NCBI GenBank assembly: GCA_038045445.1
Contig: JBBSYC010000018.1
Coordinates: forward strand, 1-14,861
Direction of reading: 5' to 3'
Source of the DNA: SICU01 sp038045445
GTDB taxonomy: Archaea; Nanobdellota; Nanobdellia; Pacearchaeales; GW2011-AR1
Length of the DNA stretch: 14,861 nucleotides
The position numbers were made by a program, and so were the translations under genes. Every line of letters starts with the position of its first letter. The stretch's first letter is position 1. The notes beneath the pieces are model-generated. The model made no database searches and was not told where the DNA came from. It saw only the letters and a list, made by a program, of their open reading frames with translations. Of this stretch, positions 1 through 5,256 are shown in pieces.

Positions 1-117
1 CTCCTATTTAAACCTTTCTATCTTAGTAACTAAATAGTAGTTATTAGGTATAATTAAACCTTCAATCAACGCTTAAATCTTCCAGCATTAAAGAAGGTGC
101 AAATAAGTTCGTTTAAA
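1..117. other. short intergenic stretch at window edge
   Basis: AT-rich sequence downstream of the toxin gene. I see no ORF or RNA gene. There is a weak 6-bp inverted repeat (TAACTA at 27-32, TAGTTA at 38-43). The 9-mer CTTCCAGCA at 79-87 recurs at 752-760 on the other side of the toxin/antitoxin pair. Confidence 0.5.
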
Positions 118-390
118 CTAATAAATATTATCATGATGGTCAAAATCCCAAAAGAGAATAAAATTGTTTTCAATATCTACTTTAAATGTAAGCACAAAAG
201 ATTTGTTAATATGAACTCTTTTTGAATCACTTAAATCGTGTCTAAGATTCTTGTATCTTTGGATAGTTTCGGCATCGTTGTTTACAATTTCTTTAATTTT
301 TTTGTATATAATTTCAGCAGTTTTTTTATCTTTTTTCACTAGCTTATCAATTATCAATTTTAACTTATCGGATATAGAATATCTAAACAT
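118..390 (-). CDS. RelE/ParE-superfamily toxin
   Basis: A 90-residue protein with the size and layout of a RelE-fold toxin: an N-terminal helical half (residues 8-45, charged) and a C-terminal beta half. The C-terminal half has K47-N-L-R50, then R58-V-H60, F65-V-L, and ends in a DFDHHDxIY tail, a pattern I associate with archaeal RelE-like toxins. Family members usually cleave mRNA on the ribosome; the exact activity here is inferred. Its start codon overlaps the end of the upstream antitoxin gene by 8 bases, so the pair is co-transcribed and probably translationally coupled. The start at 390 is fixed by that overlap. No promoter of its own is evident. Confidence 0.8.
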   Translation of the reverse strand: MFRYSISDKLKLIIDKLVKKDKKTAEIIYKKIKEIVNNDAETIQRYKNLRHDLSDSKRVHINKSFVLTFKVDIENNFILFWDFDHHDNIY

Positions 391-664
391 TTACATTAAA
401 CAAACTATCAAGCTCTTGGTCATTCATAGATTTATAACCATATTTCTCAATATGTTCCTTAACCCCTTTTATCAGCTCCTTAACATATTCTTCCTTTGCT
501 TCTTTTTCCACAATTTCCTCTCCATACATCTCAACAAATTTGTTAATTGCCTCAGATTTATCCTTGAGACCATATTTTGCTTTCACAACAGCAAGAACTT
601 TGTTAACATATTCATTAACTTCAACTCTTGCGGAAATACTTTTTTGCTTAACTGTATTTAACAT
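383..664 (-). CDS. antitoxin, RHH-like N-terminus (relB-like)
   Basis: A 93-residue protein directly upstream of and overlapping the toxin gene. Residues about 6-45 (KQKSISARVEVNEYVNKVL, then a second helix) read like a beta strand followed by two helices, as in ribbon-helix-helix DNA-binding antitoxins. The C-terminal half is highly charged and would be the toxin-wrapping tail, ending DQELDSLFNVNV. I chose the ATG at 664 over an in-frame GTG at 679. A TATA box at 686-693 lies about 25 bases upstream of 664, so the message would start at the ATG with no leader. An inverted repeat at 664-678 sits between TATA box and start, where an autorepressor would bind. The family assignment is from pattern, not search. 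Confidence 0.75.
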   Translation of the reverse strand: MLNTVKQKSISARVEVNEYVNKVLAVVKAKYGLKDKSEAINKFVEMYGEEIVEKEAKEEYVKELIKGVKEHIEKYGYKSMNDQELDSLFNVNV

Positions 665-693
665 GCATTTAGAATGCACATGGAGTATATAAG
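664..693 (-). promoter_or_regulatory. toxin/antitoxin promoter with inverted-repeat operator
   Basis: On the minus strand a CTTATATA-type TATA box (plus-strand TATATAAG, 686-693) is followed by the perfect inverted repeat TGCATT-TAG-AATGCA (664-678), which abuts the antitoxin start. The position fits an operator for the RHH-like antitoxin. Operator function is inferred. Confidence 0.6.
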
Positions 694-751
694 TTTTGTG
701 TATAAACGAGTTAGGTTTATTCTTGCTTAATATTTTAGATTATACTTGAAA

Positions 752-760
752 CTTCCAGCA
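752..760 (+). repeat. 9-bp direct repeat flanking the toxin/antitoxin pair
   Basis: CTTCCAGCA here matches 79-87 exactly. The two copies bracket the toxin/antitoxin genes, and both are followed within about 30 bases by GTTTAA. This could be chance or a relic of insertion. Confidence 0.3.
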
Positions 761-798
761 CAAGAAAGAATTTCCGTTTAATGAGTTTTTAGAAAAAG

Positions 799-806
799 AT
801 AAATTT
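799..806 (+). promoter_or_regulatory. TATA box for the 832 gene
   Basis: ATAAATTT at 799-806 centres about 28 bases before the ATG at 832, the spacing seen for other first genes in this window. It supports an almost leaderless transcript and argues against the upstream TTG at 820. Confidence 0.5.
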
Positions 807-831
807 TTTAATTCCTTATTTGAAGAGGAGT

Positions 832-1257
832 ATGGAAAGATTAACTAATCAAGTTGAAGGAATAGGATATTCTGTAGATGTGGCTCTCAATTATCTTATG
901 AAAGAAAGACTAATTCATCTTTTCGAAGATGGGCTTCACGGATTGACTTTGTCAGAAACTGCCCAAAGATTATTTAATGAAAAATGGATTTTACAAATGT
1001 CTCCAGAATTAAGCACAATGGGAATTGAAATGGATGTTGCTCAAAGGAGAGGTTATTGCCCCAGTAGATTTTTAGATTCAGATTTGGAAGCAGAATTTCA
1101 AGATTCCGAAGGTTCCTTAAGAATGGACTTTTACGGACTTCCTGCTTTTGTTATTGATGAATTAGTTAAGAGAGAGTTATACGGGGAAACAAGAGAAGAA
1201 GTAGTTAGAAGAGGACTTGAATCTGTTCTAAATAGGCCCGAATATGTTATACTCTAA
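832..1257 (+). CDS. hypothetical protein, RHH-like C-terminal segment
   Basis: A 141-residue protein that I do not recognise as a whole. The N-terminal 60 residues are helical (SVDVALNYLMKERLIHLF, then LTLSETAQRLF). The last 45 residues, starting at about MDFYGLPAFVIDELVKREL, look like a short strand followed by two helices with the ETREEVVRRGLESVL signature, resembling ribbon-helix-helix regulators. It could therefore be an orphan DNA-binding or antitoxin-like protein. An in-frame TTG at 820 would add four residues, but the TATA spacing favours ATG 832. It lies next to the toxin/antitoxin pair, transcribed divergently, and converges on the glycosyltransferase gene with a 15-base gap. Function unknown. 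Confidence 0.7.
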   Translation: MERLTNQVEGIGYSVDVALNYLMKERLIHLFEDGLHGLTLSETAQRLFNEKWILQMSPELSTMGIEMDVAQRRGYCPSRFLDSDLEAEFQDSEGSLRMDFYGLPAFVIDELVKRELYGETREEVVRRGLESVLNRPEYVIL

Positions 1258-1272
1258 CAAATAAAAGGTTAA

Positions 1273-2163
1273 TTATTTTGTAGAATTCACTCTTTCCCAA
1301 TTATCTCCATAATGCTCTGCTTTTATCTTTGTATCCCAGAAAACCTTTATCCACATATACAATCTGGCAAATGCAAGTTCAATTGACCACATAAATTCAT
1401 TTATAGTTCTAGGATATGCAAAAAGTTGTAGAGTTCCTTTGCTTTCATTAGAAAAAGATTTAACTCTCTTTACTTTTTCAATATCTACATATTTACCAAG
1501 AGTCTCATGTGCCTTACTAGTTCTTATTTTCTGTTTAATCCAATCTTTCCAATTATTAACATTTTTTACATAAACCTCAGATTTATCTGCATAACCTATT
1601 AAATAACCCTTCTCAAAAAAGATATATGGAATTATACTATCTTCTGCAACATCAAGGGGAATTTTATTAATCTCTTTTTTTCTGAAAGCAAAAAGGTACC
1701 CAGAACATTCTATAAATTCTTTATTTTCAAATGCTTTTTTCCTTAGTTTATGAGCCTGATCAAAAAGGAAATTTGCCCAATAACCATATTTTGTTTTTCT
1801 ATTTTCCATTGGAACAGGTCTTCCCGTAACACACCCAATTTTAGGATTTTCAAATAATTTTAATATCTCTTCAACAGCTTTATCATTAACATAAACATCT
1901 CCATCTGTTAAGATTAGAATATCAGATTTTATTTTTTTAAACAACTGATTAAGAGCCAAACTCTTGCCTTTTCCAGAATCTCTAAATATATTTATTCTTG
2001 AATCAATTTTAGAATATTCTCTCGCAACTTCTAATGTTTCTTCATCTGGAGCAGAAACAAAGATATCAAACGGTCTCTTTGTTTTCTGATTTAACATAGA
2101 TTCAATAGCTTTACCCACAGTTTTAGGTTCTTTAAAAGAGGTAATTATTGCAGAAGTTTTCAT
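1273..2163 (-). CDS. family 2 glycosyltransferase
   Basis: A 296-residue GT-A fold glycosyltransferase. It opens with the typical SAIITSFKEPKTVGKAIES strand-turn-helix of GT2 enzymes and has a DxD-like metal and nucleotide-sugar site T86-D-G-D89. The acidic pair E174-D175 is in the catalytic-base position, and Q211xxR214 resembles the QxxRW motif but lacks the tryptophan. It transfers a sugar from a nucleotide donor; the acceptor cannot be told from sequence. No clear transmembrane segment is present, only a hydrophobic stretch near residues 255-275, so it is probably cytosolic or peripheral. The neighbouring surface proteins are rich in N-glycosylation sequons, so a role in surface glycan assembly is plausible but inferred. 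Its promoter overlaps the end of the recombinase gene. Confidence 0.85.
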   Translation of the reverse strand: MKTSAIITSFKEPKTVGKAIESMLNQKTKRPFDIFVSAPDEETLEVAREYSKIDSRINIFRDSGKGKSLALNQLFKKIKSDILILTDGDVYVNDKAVEEILKLFENPKIGCVTGRPVPMENRKTKYGYWANFLFDQAHKLRKKAFENKEFIECSGYLFAFRKKEINKIPLDVAEDSIIPYIFFEKGYLIGYADKSEVYVKNVNNWKDWIKQKIRTSKAHETLGKYVDIEKVKRVKSFSNESKGTLQLFAYPRTINEFMWSIELAFARLYMWIKVFWDTKIKAEHYGDNWERVNSTK

Positions 2164-2184
2164 CTAAATCCGAGAATTATAGTA

Positions 2185-2194
2185 ATTATAAATT
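2185..2194 (-). promoter_or_regulatory. TATA box for the glycosyltransferase gene
   Basis: AATTTATAAT on the minus strand centres about 26 bases before the start codon at 2163 and touches the stop codon of the upstream recombinase gene. The glycosyltransferase thus appears to have its own leaderless transcript. Confidence 0.55.
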
Positions 2195-3024
2195 TATTGA
2201 ATCTTCTTATCTACAAGACTATCAAATGGGTTCTGTATCTTTTTTATTTGGTCTGTAGATACATGAGTGTATATTTGAGTAGTATTTAATGAAGAATGTC
2301 CAAGCAAGGCCTGAATCATGCGAATATCAGTGCCAGATTCAAGGAGGTGCGTTGCAAAACTATGTCTAAGAGTATGAGGGGTAACTTTTTTAGATATTTC
2401 AGCTCTGTTTCTAAGATTTTTTACTATTTTCTGAATATTTCTAGTAGTCAAGGGTTCATTTTGAGAAAATAGATATCTTGAATTTTCTTTCATCTTTAGA
2501 TAATCCTTAAGCTCTGAAACAAGATTTTGAGACAGCGTAAACATTCTATCTTTAGAGCCCTTTCCCTCCCTGACCCAACCTATATTTTCTGAAAAATTTA
2601 TATCTGAAGGTTTTAAATTAACCAGCTCAGAGACTCTTAACCCAGAAGAATAAAGAAGTGAAAGGATTAATCTGGACTTACGAGTTTCCGCAGATTTTAA
2701 CAATCTAGATACTTCTTCTTTAGTTAGAACTTCGGGAAGTCTTTTTTCTTTTTTAGGAACTCTTATGTTTCCAATCTCTTTCTTCAATATTTCAGCAAAG
2801 AAAAATTTTAATGCGGCGACAGCAAGCATGATTGTGTTTTTAGATTTATCTTCAAACATAGAGGCTATATAGGTCCTCACATCTTCCTGACTTAATTCTT
2901 CGATAGGTTTATTTGTTCTTTGGATAAATTTATCAACAAAAAATGAATAATTCCTAACTGTTAATGGGGAGAGCCCCCTCAGTTTCAATTCAGTACTCAG
3001 TTTCTCAAGGGCATCATTCACCAT
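2194..3024 (-). CDS. xerA: XerA-type tyrosine recombinase
   Basis: A 276-residue site-specific recombinase of the usual archaeal XerA length. The N-terminal SAM-like core-binding domain spans residues 1-85. The C-terminal catalytic domain has all expected residues: R130 in SSGLRVSEL, K155 in EGKGSKDR, H217 and R220 in HTLRHSFATH, H243 in ALLGHSS, and the nucleophile Y252 in TTQIYTH. XerA resolves chromosome dimers at dif; related enzymes integrate mobile elements. This one has no extra domains, which favours the housekeeping type, but an element-borne integrase cannot be excluded. A 22-bp dif-like inverted repeat lies 118 bases upstream of its start. The ATG at 3024 is preceded by a TATA-like CTTTTAAAG about 29 bases upstream. 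Confidence 0.9.
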   Translation of the reverse strand: MVNDALEKLSTELKLRGLSPLTVRNYSFFVDKFIQRTNKPIEELSQEDVRTYIASMFEDKSKNTIMLAVAALKFFFAEILKKEIGNIRVPKKEKRLPEVLTKEEVSRLLKSAETRKSRLILSLLYSSGLRVSELVNLKPSDINFSENIGWVREGKGSKDRMFTLSQNLVSELKDYLKMKENSRYLFSQNEPLTTRNIQKIVKNLRNRAEISKKVTPHTLRHSFATHLLESGTDIRMIQALLGHSSLNTTQIYTHVSTDQIKKIQNPFDSLVDKKIQ

Positions 3025-3048
3025 CTTCAGAGTTAAAATAGGGATTCT

Positions 3049-3057
3049 CTTTAAAAG
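3049..3057 (-). promoter_or_regulatory. TATA-like box for xerA
   Basis: CTTTTAAAG on the minus strand centres about 29 bases before the xerA ATG, giving a message with little or no leader. Confidence 0.45.
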
Positions 3058-3104
3058 GTTTTGTAACGCCCGATTTTATCTTGAGTTATAAATAAACCTA
3101 AAAA

Positions 3105-3123
3105 ACACCTTATGTCAAGGTGT
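3105..3123. repeat. 7-bp perfect hairpin
   Basis: ACACCTT (3105-3111) and AAGGTGT (3117-3123) are separated by a 5-base loop. It is the first of a run of hairpins upstream of xerA. There is no U-tract, so it is not an obvious terminator. Confidence 0.5.
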
Positions 3124-3141
3124 CTCAGTAAAACCACTCAC

Positions 3142-3163
3142 TTAGAGAACGGATATTCTCTAA
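3142..3163. other. dif-like inverted repeat (candidate XerA site)
   Basis: The perfect arms TTAGAGAA (3142-3149) and TTCTCTAA (3156-3163) flank a 6-base centre CGGATA. Two symmetric arms around a 6-base spacer is the geometry of Xer dif sites. Arms beginning TTAGA and ending TCTAA are close to what I recall of archaeal dif sites. Arms are 8 bp rather than the usual 10-11. It lies 118 bases from the xerA start. It may instead be just another hairpin in this region. Confidence 0.45.
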
Positions 3164-3202
3164 TCCATTAAAATTCATAGAAGTTTAAGTCTTTATTGCT
3201 TC

Positions 3203-3352
3203 AATAATTTCTAATTATTAATAGTGTTCAAAAACTTTGTTTTTGACATGCGGTGTTGCATCGATTTTTTGATGTTCCAACAAGTTAATTTGTGTGATAA
3301 AACATAAGTGATTGCTTACGACATATGTCTATGGATTCTACACTCCAAAGTG
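3203..3352. repeat. cluster of hairpins and a palindrome
   Basis: Perfect or nearly perfect dyads follow one another. AATAATT-TCT-AATTATT is at 3203-3219. TCAAAAAC-TTT-GTTTTTGA is at 3228-3246. A 9-bp stem with a 3-base bulge spans 3254-3282 (TGTTGCATC pairing GATG and CAACA). The 10-bp palindrome GACATATGTC is at 3320-3329. CACT-CCAA-AGTG is at 3341-3352. No ORF of note covers the region, and the function is unknown. Confidence 0.6.
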
Positions 3353-3363
3353 GTTAAGTCAAA

Positions 3364-3371
3364 TTTAAATA
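3364..3371 (+). promoter_or_regulatory. TATA box of the structured RNA / 47-residue ORF unit
   Basis: TTTAAATA preceded by an A-rich BRE-like stretch is a strong archaeal TATA box. Transcription would begin about 25 bases downstream, near 3393, exactly where the GC-rich foldable segment starts. Confidence 0.55.
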
Positions 3372-3392
3372 CTCTTGAAAATTAATTACTTC

Positions 3393-3600
3393 ATCGGTTG
3401 TCCTGAAAAGGATGTGACCATGAAAGCCTCTGTCAGGCATTCAGCCATTAATCGAGAGGAAGGACTATAACTCTCTCGACGAAACCTGTGCCTCTTAAGC
3501 TTTGCCCCATGGCGCGAAGAAGATAACCTTTAAAGCGCGTTGATAGGTTAAGAATGATTTCAACGATAGTTTAAGGCACTTCTTCACCGAGTCCTAATAA
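3393..3600 (+). ncRNA. candidate structured RNA or leader, family unknown
   Basis: About 206 bases at roughly 45% GC (hand count), against about 30% nearby, with no convincing coding frame and a TATA box at the right distance upstream. Visible helices are 3396-3403 with 3410-3419 (two-base bulge), GCCT 3426-3429 with AGGC 3435-3438, and TCGAGAG 3452-3458 with CTCTCGA 3473-3479. GTGCC..TTAA 3488-3498 pairs with TTAAGGCAC 3571-3579, enclosing TAACCT 3524-3529 with AGGTTA 3545-3550. AGGACT in the loop at 3461-3466 can pair with AGTCCT 3590-3595, a possible pseudoknot. I looked for RNase P and SRP hallmarks and did not find them. It ends where the 47-residue ORF begins, so it could be a stable RNA, a cis-regulatory leader, or both. 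Confidence 0.5.
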
Positions 3601-3608
3601 AAAAGAAA

Positions 3609-3752
3609 ATGGCAAAAACAAAAAAAAAGAGTAAAGGTGGAAGAAAACCAAGTAATAAAGATAAAATTTCCAAGATTAAGAAGCTAATTAAATTAGCTAA
3701 GTCTAAAGGAACAAATAAGAAAAAATCCAAGAAAAAATTAAAGAGGAAGTAA
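3609..3752 (+). CDS. 47-residue lysine-rich small protein
   Basis: A short ORF starting MAKTKKKSKGGRKPSNKDK and ending KKKSKKKLKRK. By hand count 22 of 47 residues are lysine and 3 arginine. A hydrophobic patch (ISKIKKLIKLAK, residues 20-31) could form an amphipathic helix. Such composition suits a nucleic-acid-binding protein, for example an RNA or DNA compacting or ribosome-associated mini-protein, but I do not recognise the family. It has no Shine-Dalgarno site and no close TATA box. It begins about nine bases after the structured RNA candidate, so it would be translated from that transcript. Low sequence complexity means it could be spurious. Confidence 0.5.
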   Translation: MAKTKKKSKGGRKPSNKDKISKIKKLIKLAKSKGTNKKKSKKKLKRK

Positions 3753-3777
3753 AATATTCATAAGATTATTACTAAAG

Positions 3778-3785
3778 TTTTTATA
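3778..3785 (+). promoter_or_regulatory. TATA box for the 3807 gene
   Basis: TTTTTATA centres about 25 bases before the ATG at 3807, predicting a leaderless message for this surface protein. Confidence 0.55.
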
Positions 3786-3806
3786 GATAATTCGTTAATA
3801 GATTAT

Positions 3807-4997
3807 ATGCTTAAGTTTTTGATAGTTTTGGTTTTAGGGATTCCTTTATTTCTTCATTCAATAGTCTCCGCAACTCCTTTCATAATAGGAATAGTTAATG
3901 ATTCTCTTGATGGCACGCAAGCCGACGGACACACAATGATACTATGGAATCCATCAATAGGATTATCTGACAATGTAACTGATGTAATAGGTCTATCTGG
4001 AAATTCAGGAGCAAGTAATATATTTATGATAGACTGCGATTTGTTATCAAATGGTTGTTCAGTGGGAATAAATGTATCTCTAAAAGTAATCAATAATGGG
4101 GACGATTATGTTACAACTATAGTTAATGAAACTATTAATGGAGAGGGGTTTCAAATAGCAGAGAACATTCAGCTAAACTCTCCTCTTTCCATAACTTCGA
4201 TTTATGTAGATGACTCATTTTCATCTCCTTCTTATGAAGTAGACTTATCTGCAGGCGAAACCACTGCGGTAACATGTCAAGGAGTGGTAAGAGATTATGA
4301 CGGAGAAAATGATACTCTTTCAGTTTATGGCGAATTTTTTGATACGATTTCATCGGCATTTGGAAATTTAGATGACAACAATGATCACTATACAAATTCT
4401 TCGTGTTTTCTTAATCATAGCTACGGAAATATAAATGAAACCCAATTTATATGCAATTACTATGTAACTTATTATGCTTCAAGTAACTCATGGAATTGCA
4501 CAGTAAAAGGAGCAGACTATTTAATAAATCATTCAGCATCAAACACAACATTCATAAACCCTTTAATGGCAATAGAACTTCCAAGCACCATTGATTATGG
4601 TCTTCTAGATACTTCAGTAATGTCAAATGAATCTGTTGTAAATATTACTAACAAAGGAAATGTGGTTGTAAACCTGACTTTGGAAGGGTATGCTGTTTCT
4701 CGAGGAGATAATCTCTCTATGAACTGTTCGGATGGGATGAATATTAGTGTAAACTTCCAAAAATATAATCTCACTTCATCGAATTCAGGCACGATGACTC
4801 TCGCCCAAGCCGAACAGGTTTATACTAATTTAAGTTCAATATTAACTGGAAAAACATTTAATCTCAACTATAGGCATTATGATCCTGCACCCTATATAGA
4901 TGATACCAATGCCACCTTTTGGAGGATATACGTCCCAGATACAGTCAGCCTCACAAGTTGCTCTGGTAAATTAATCATCGGAGCAACACGAACATAA
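3807..4997 (+). CDS. secreted surface protein sharing an N-terminal domain with the 8844 gene
   Basis: A 396-residue exported protein. Residues 1-22 form a signal peptide ending IVSA, with probable cleavage before TPFIIG. Residues 23-125 form a beta-rich domain (GIVNDSLDGTQADGHTMILW, then MIDCDLLSNGC with two cysteines) like carboxypeptidase-regulatory-type extracellular modules. Codons 15-100 are identical at the DNA level to codons 26-111 of the 8844 gene, after which the two diverge. The middle (about 130-250) and C-terminal part (from MAIELPSTIDYGLLD, an Ig-like or pilin-like beta region) are unrelated to the other copy. Many NxS/T sequons suggest N-glycosylation. There is no C-terminal membrane anchor, so it would be released or held by partners. 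It is transcribed alone; the next gene has its own promoter. Confidence 0.75.
   Translation: MLKFLIVLVLGIPLFLHSIVSATPFIIGIVNDSLDGTQADGHTMILWNPSIGLSDNVTDVIGLSGNSGASNIFMIDCDLLSNGCSVGINVSLKVINNGDDYVTTIVNETINGEGFQIAENIQLNSPLSITSIYVDDSFSSPSYEVDLSAGETTAVTCQGVVRDYDGENDTLSVYGEFFDTISSAFGNLDDNNDHYTNSSCFLNHSYGNINETQFICNYYVTYYASSNSWNCTVKGADYLINHSASNTTFINPLMAIELPSTIDYGLLDTSVMSNESVVNITNKGNVVVNLTLEGYAVSRGDNLSMNCSDGMNISVNFQKYNLTSSNSGTMTLAQAEQVYTNLSSILTGKTFNLNYRHYDPAPYIDDTNATFWRIYVPDTVSLTSCSGKLIIGATRT
3847..4109 (+). repeat. 263-bp perfect direct repeat, copy 1
   Basis: Identical base for base to 8917-9179 (offset 5070) by line-by-line comparison. The first mismatches are just outside at 3846 and 4110. It covers the end of the signal peptide and most of the first extracellular domain, in the same reading frame in both genes. 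Confidence 0.95.
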
Positions 4998-5003
4998 GTA
5001 ATC

Positions 5004-5047
5004 TTTATATACCTCTAAAGTATCTTTTAAGTTACCCTAAAGTATCT
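5004..5047 (+). promoter_or_regulatory. operon promoter with two direct-repeat operator candidates
   Basis: A TATA box TTTATATA (5004-5011) is followed by two identical 11-mers CTAAAGTATCT at 5015-5025 and 5037-5047, exactly 22 bases apart, two turns of B-DNA. They lie around the predicted transcription start and before the RHH gene at 5065, a natural place for autoregulatory binding. ATACCT (5009-5014) and AGGTAT (5051-5056) also form an outer inverted repeat. Regulation is inferred. Confidence 0.6.
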
Positions 5048-5064
5048 GCAAGGTATTAAAAAAG

Positions 5065-5256
5065 ATGTCAAAAAGTAACCAAAAAGTAACCAAAAAGGAA
5101 AAAGATGAATTTTTCAAAGGAAAGATTCCCGTAACGTTCAACGAAGAACAGATTAAACTAATTAACAGTTATACAGGAATATTAGGTAACACCAAAGCTG
5201 AAATTGTTAGAAATATTGTTATTAACTGGATTTTAAATAATGGAGGTAAACAATGA
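5065..5256 (+). CDS. small ribbon-helix-helix (CopG-like) regulator
   Basis: A 63-residue protein whose residues about 20-60 (KIPVTFNEEQIKLINSY, then ILGNTKAEIVRNIVINWIL) match the strand-helix-helix pattern of archaeal CopG/RHH proteins, dimers that bind direct or inverted repeats in the major groove. The first 18 residues are lysine-rich and encoded partly by 11-bp tandem repeats (5070-5098). It is the first gene of the surface-protein operon and overlaps the next start by ATGA. With two 22-bp-spaced repeats in its own promoter it is probably the operon's autorepressor (inference). A weak AAGGT lies 10 bases before the start codon. Confidence 0.75.
   Translation: MSKSNQKVTKKEKDEFFKGKIPVTFNEEQIKLINSYTGILGNTKAEIVRNIVINWILNNGGKQ
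5070..5098 (+). repeat. 11-bp tandem repeat within the regulator start
   Basis: AAAAAGTAACC occurs at 5070-5080 and 5081-5091 and is followed by a partial third copy. The unit is not a multiple of three, so gain or loss of one copy would shift the frame of the regulator a few codons after its start. Confidence 0.75.
5242..5247 (+). promoter_or_regulatory. Shine-Dalgarno site GGAGGT
   Basis: A full-strength archaeal ribosome binding site five bases before the ATG at 5253, inside the end of the regulator gene. It fixes that start and indicates independent or coupled initiation on a polycistronic message. Confidence 0.8.

Noticed and set aside
820..831. TTG start giving four extra residues to the 832 gene
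   Set aside because: The TATA box at 799-806 would be only about 17 bases away, too close. ATG 832 fits the spacing seen elsewhere.
1..3024. Whole left part as an integrative conjugative element (toxin/antitoxin, recombinase, VirB4-like ATPase)
   Set aside because: The ingredients are suggestive, but no relaxase, attachment-site pair or tRNA integration target is seen. The recombinase also has the plain XerA form, so the window alone does not support it.
3420..3470. 16-residue upstream reading frame beginning MKASVRHS inside the RNA candidate
   Set aside because: The ATG has no Shine-Dalgarno site, the peptide has no attenuation-like codon run, and the segment is better explained by base-paired structure.
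3393..3600. RNase P RNA
   Set aside because: GAGGAAGGAC at 3456-3465 resembles the first conserved region, but it sits in a simple hairpin. The 3' hallmark (ACAGAA then GGCUUAU) is missing, and the helix order does not fit.
3393..3600. SRP 7S RNA
   Set aside because: There is no helix 8 signature (GGAAG-type tetraloop with opposing AGCAG loop), no Alu-domain UGUAA motif, and the segment is short for an archaeal SRP RNA.
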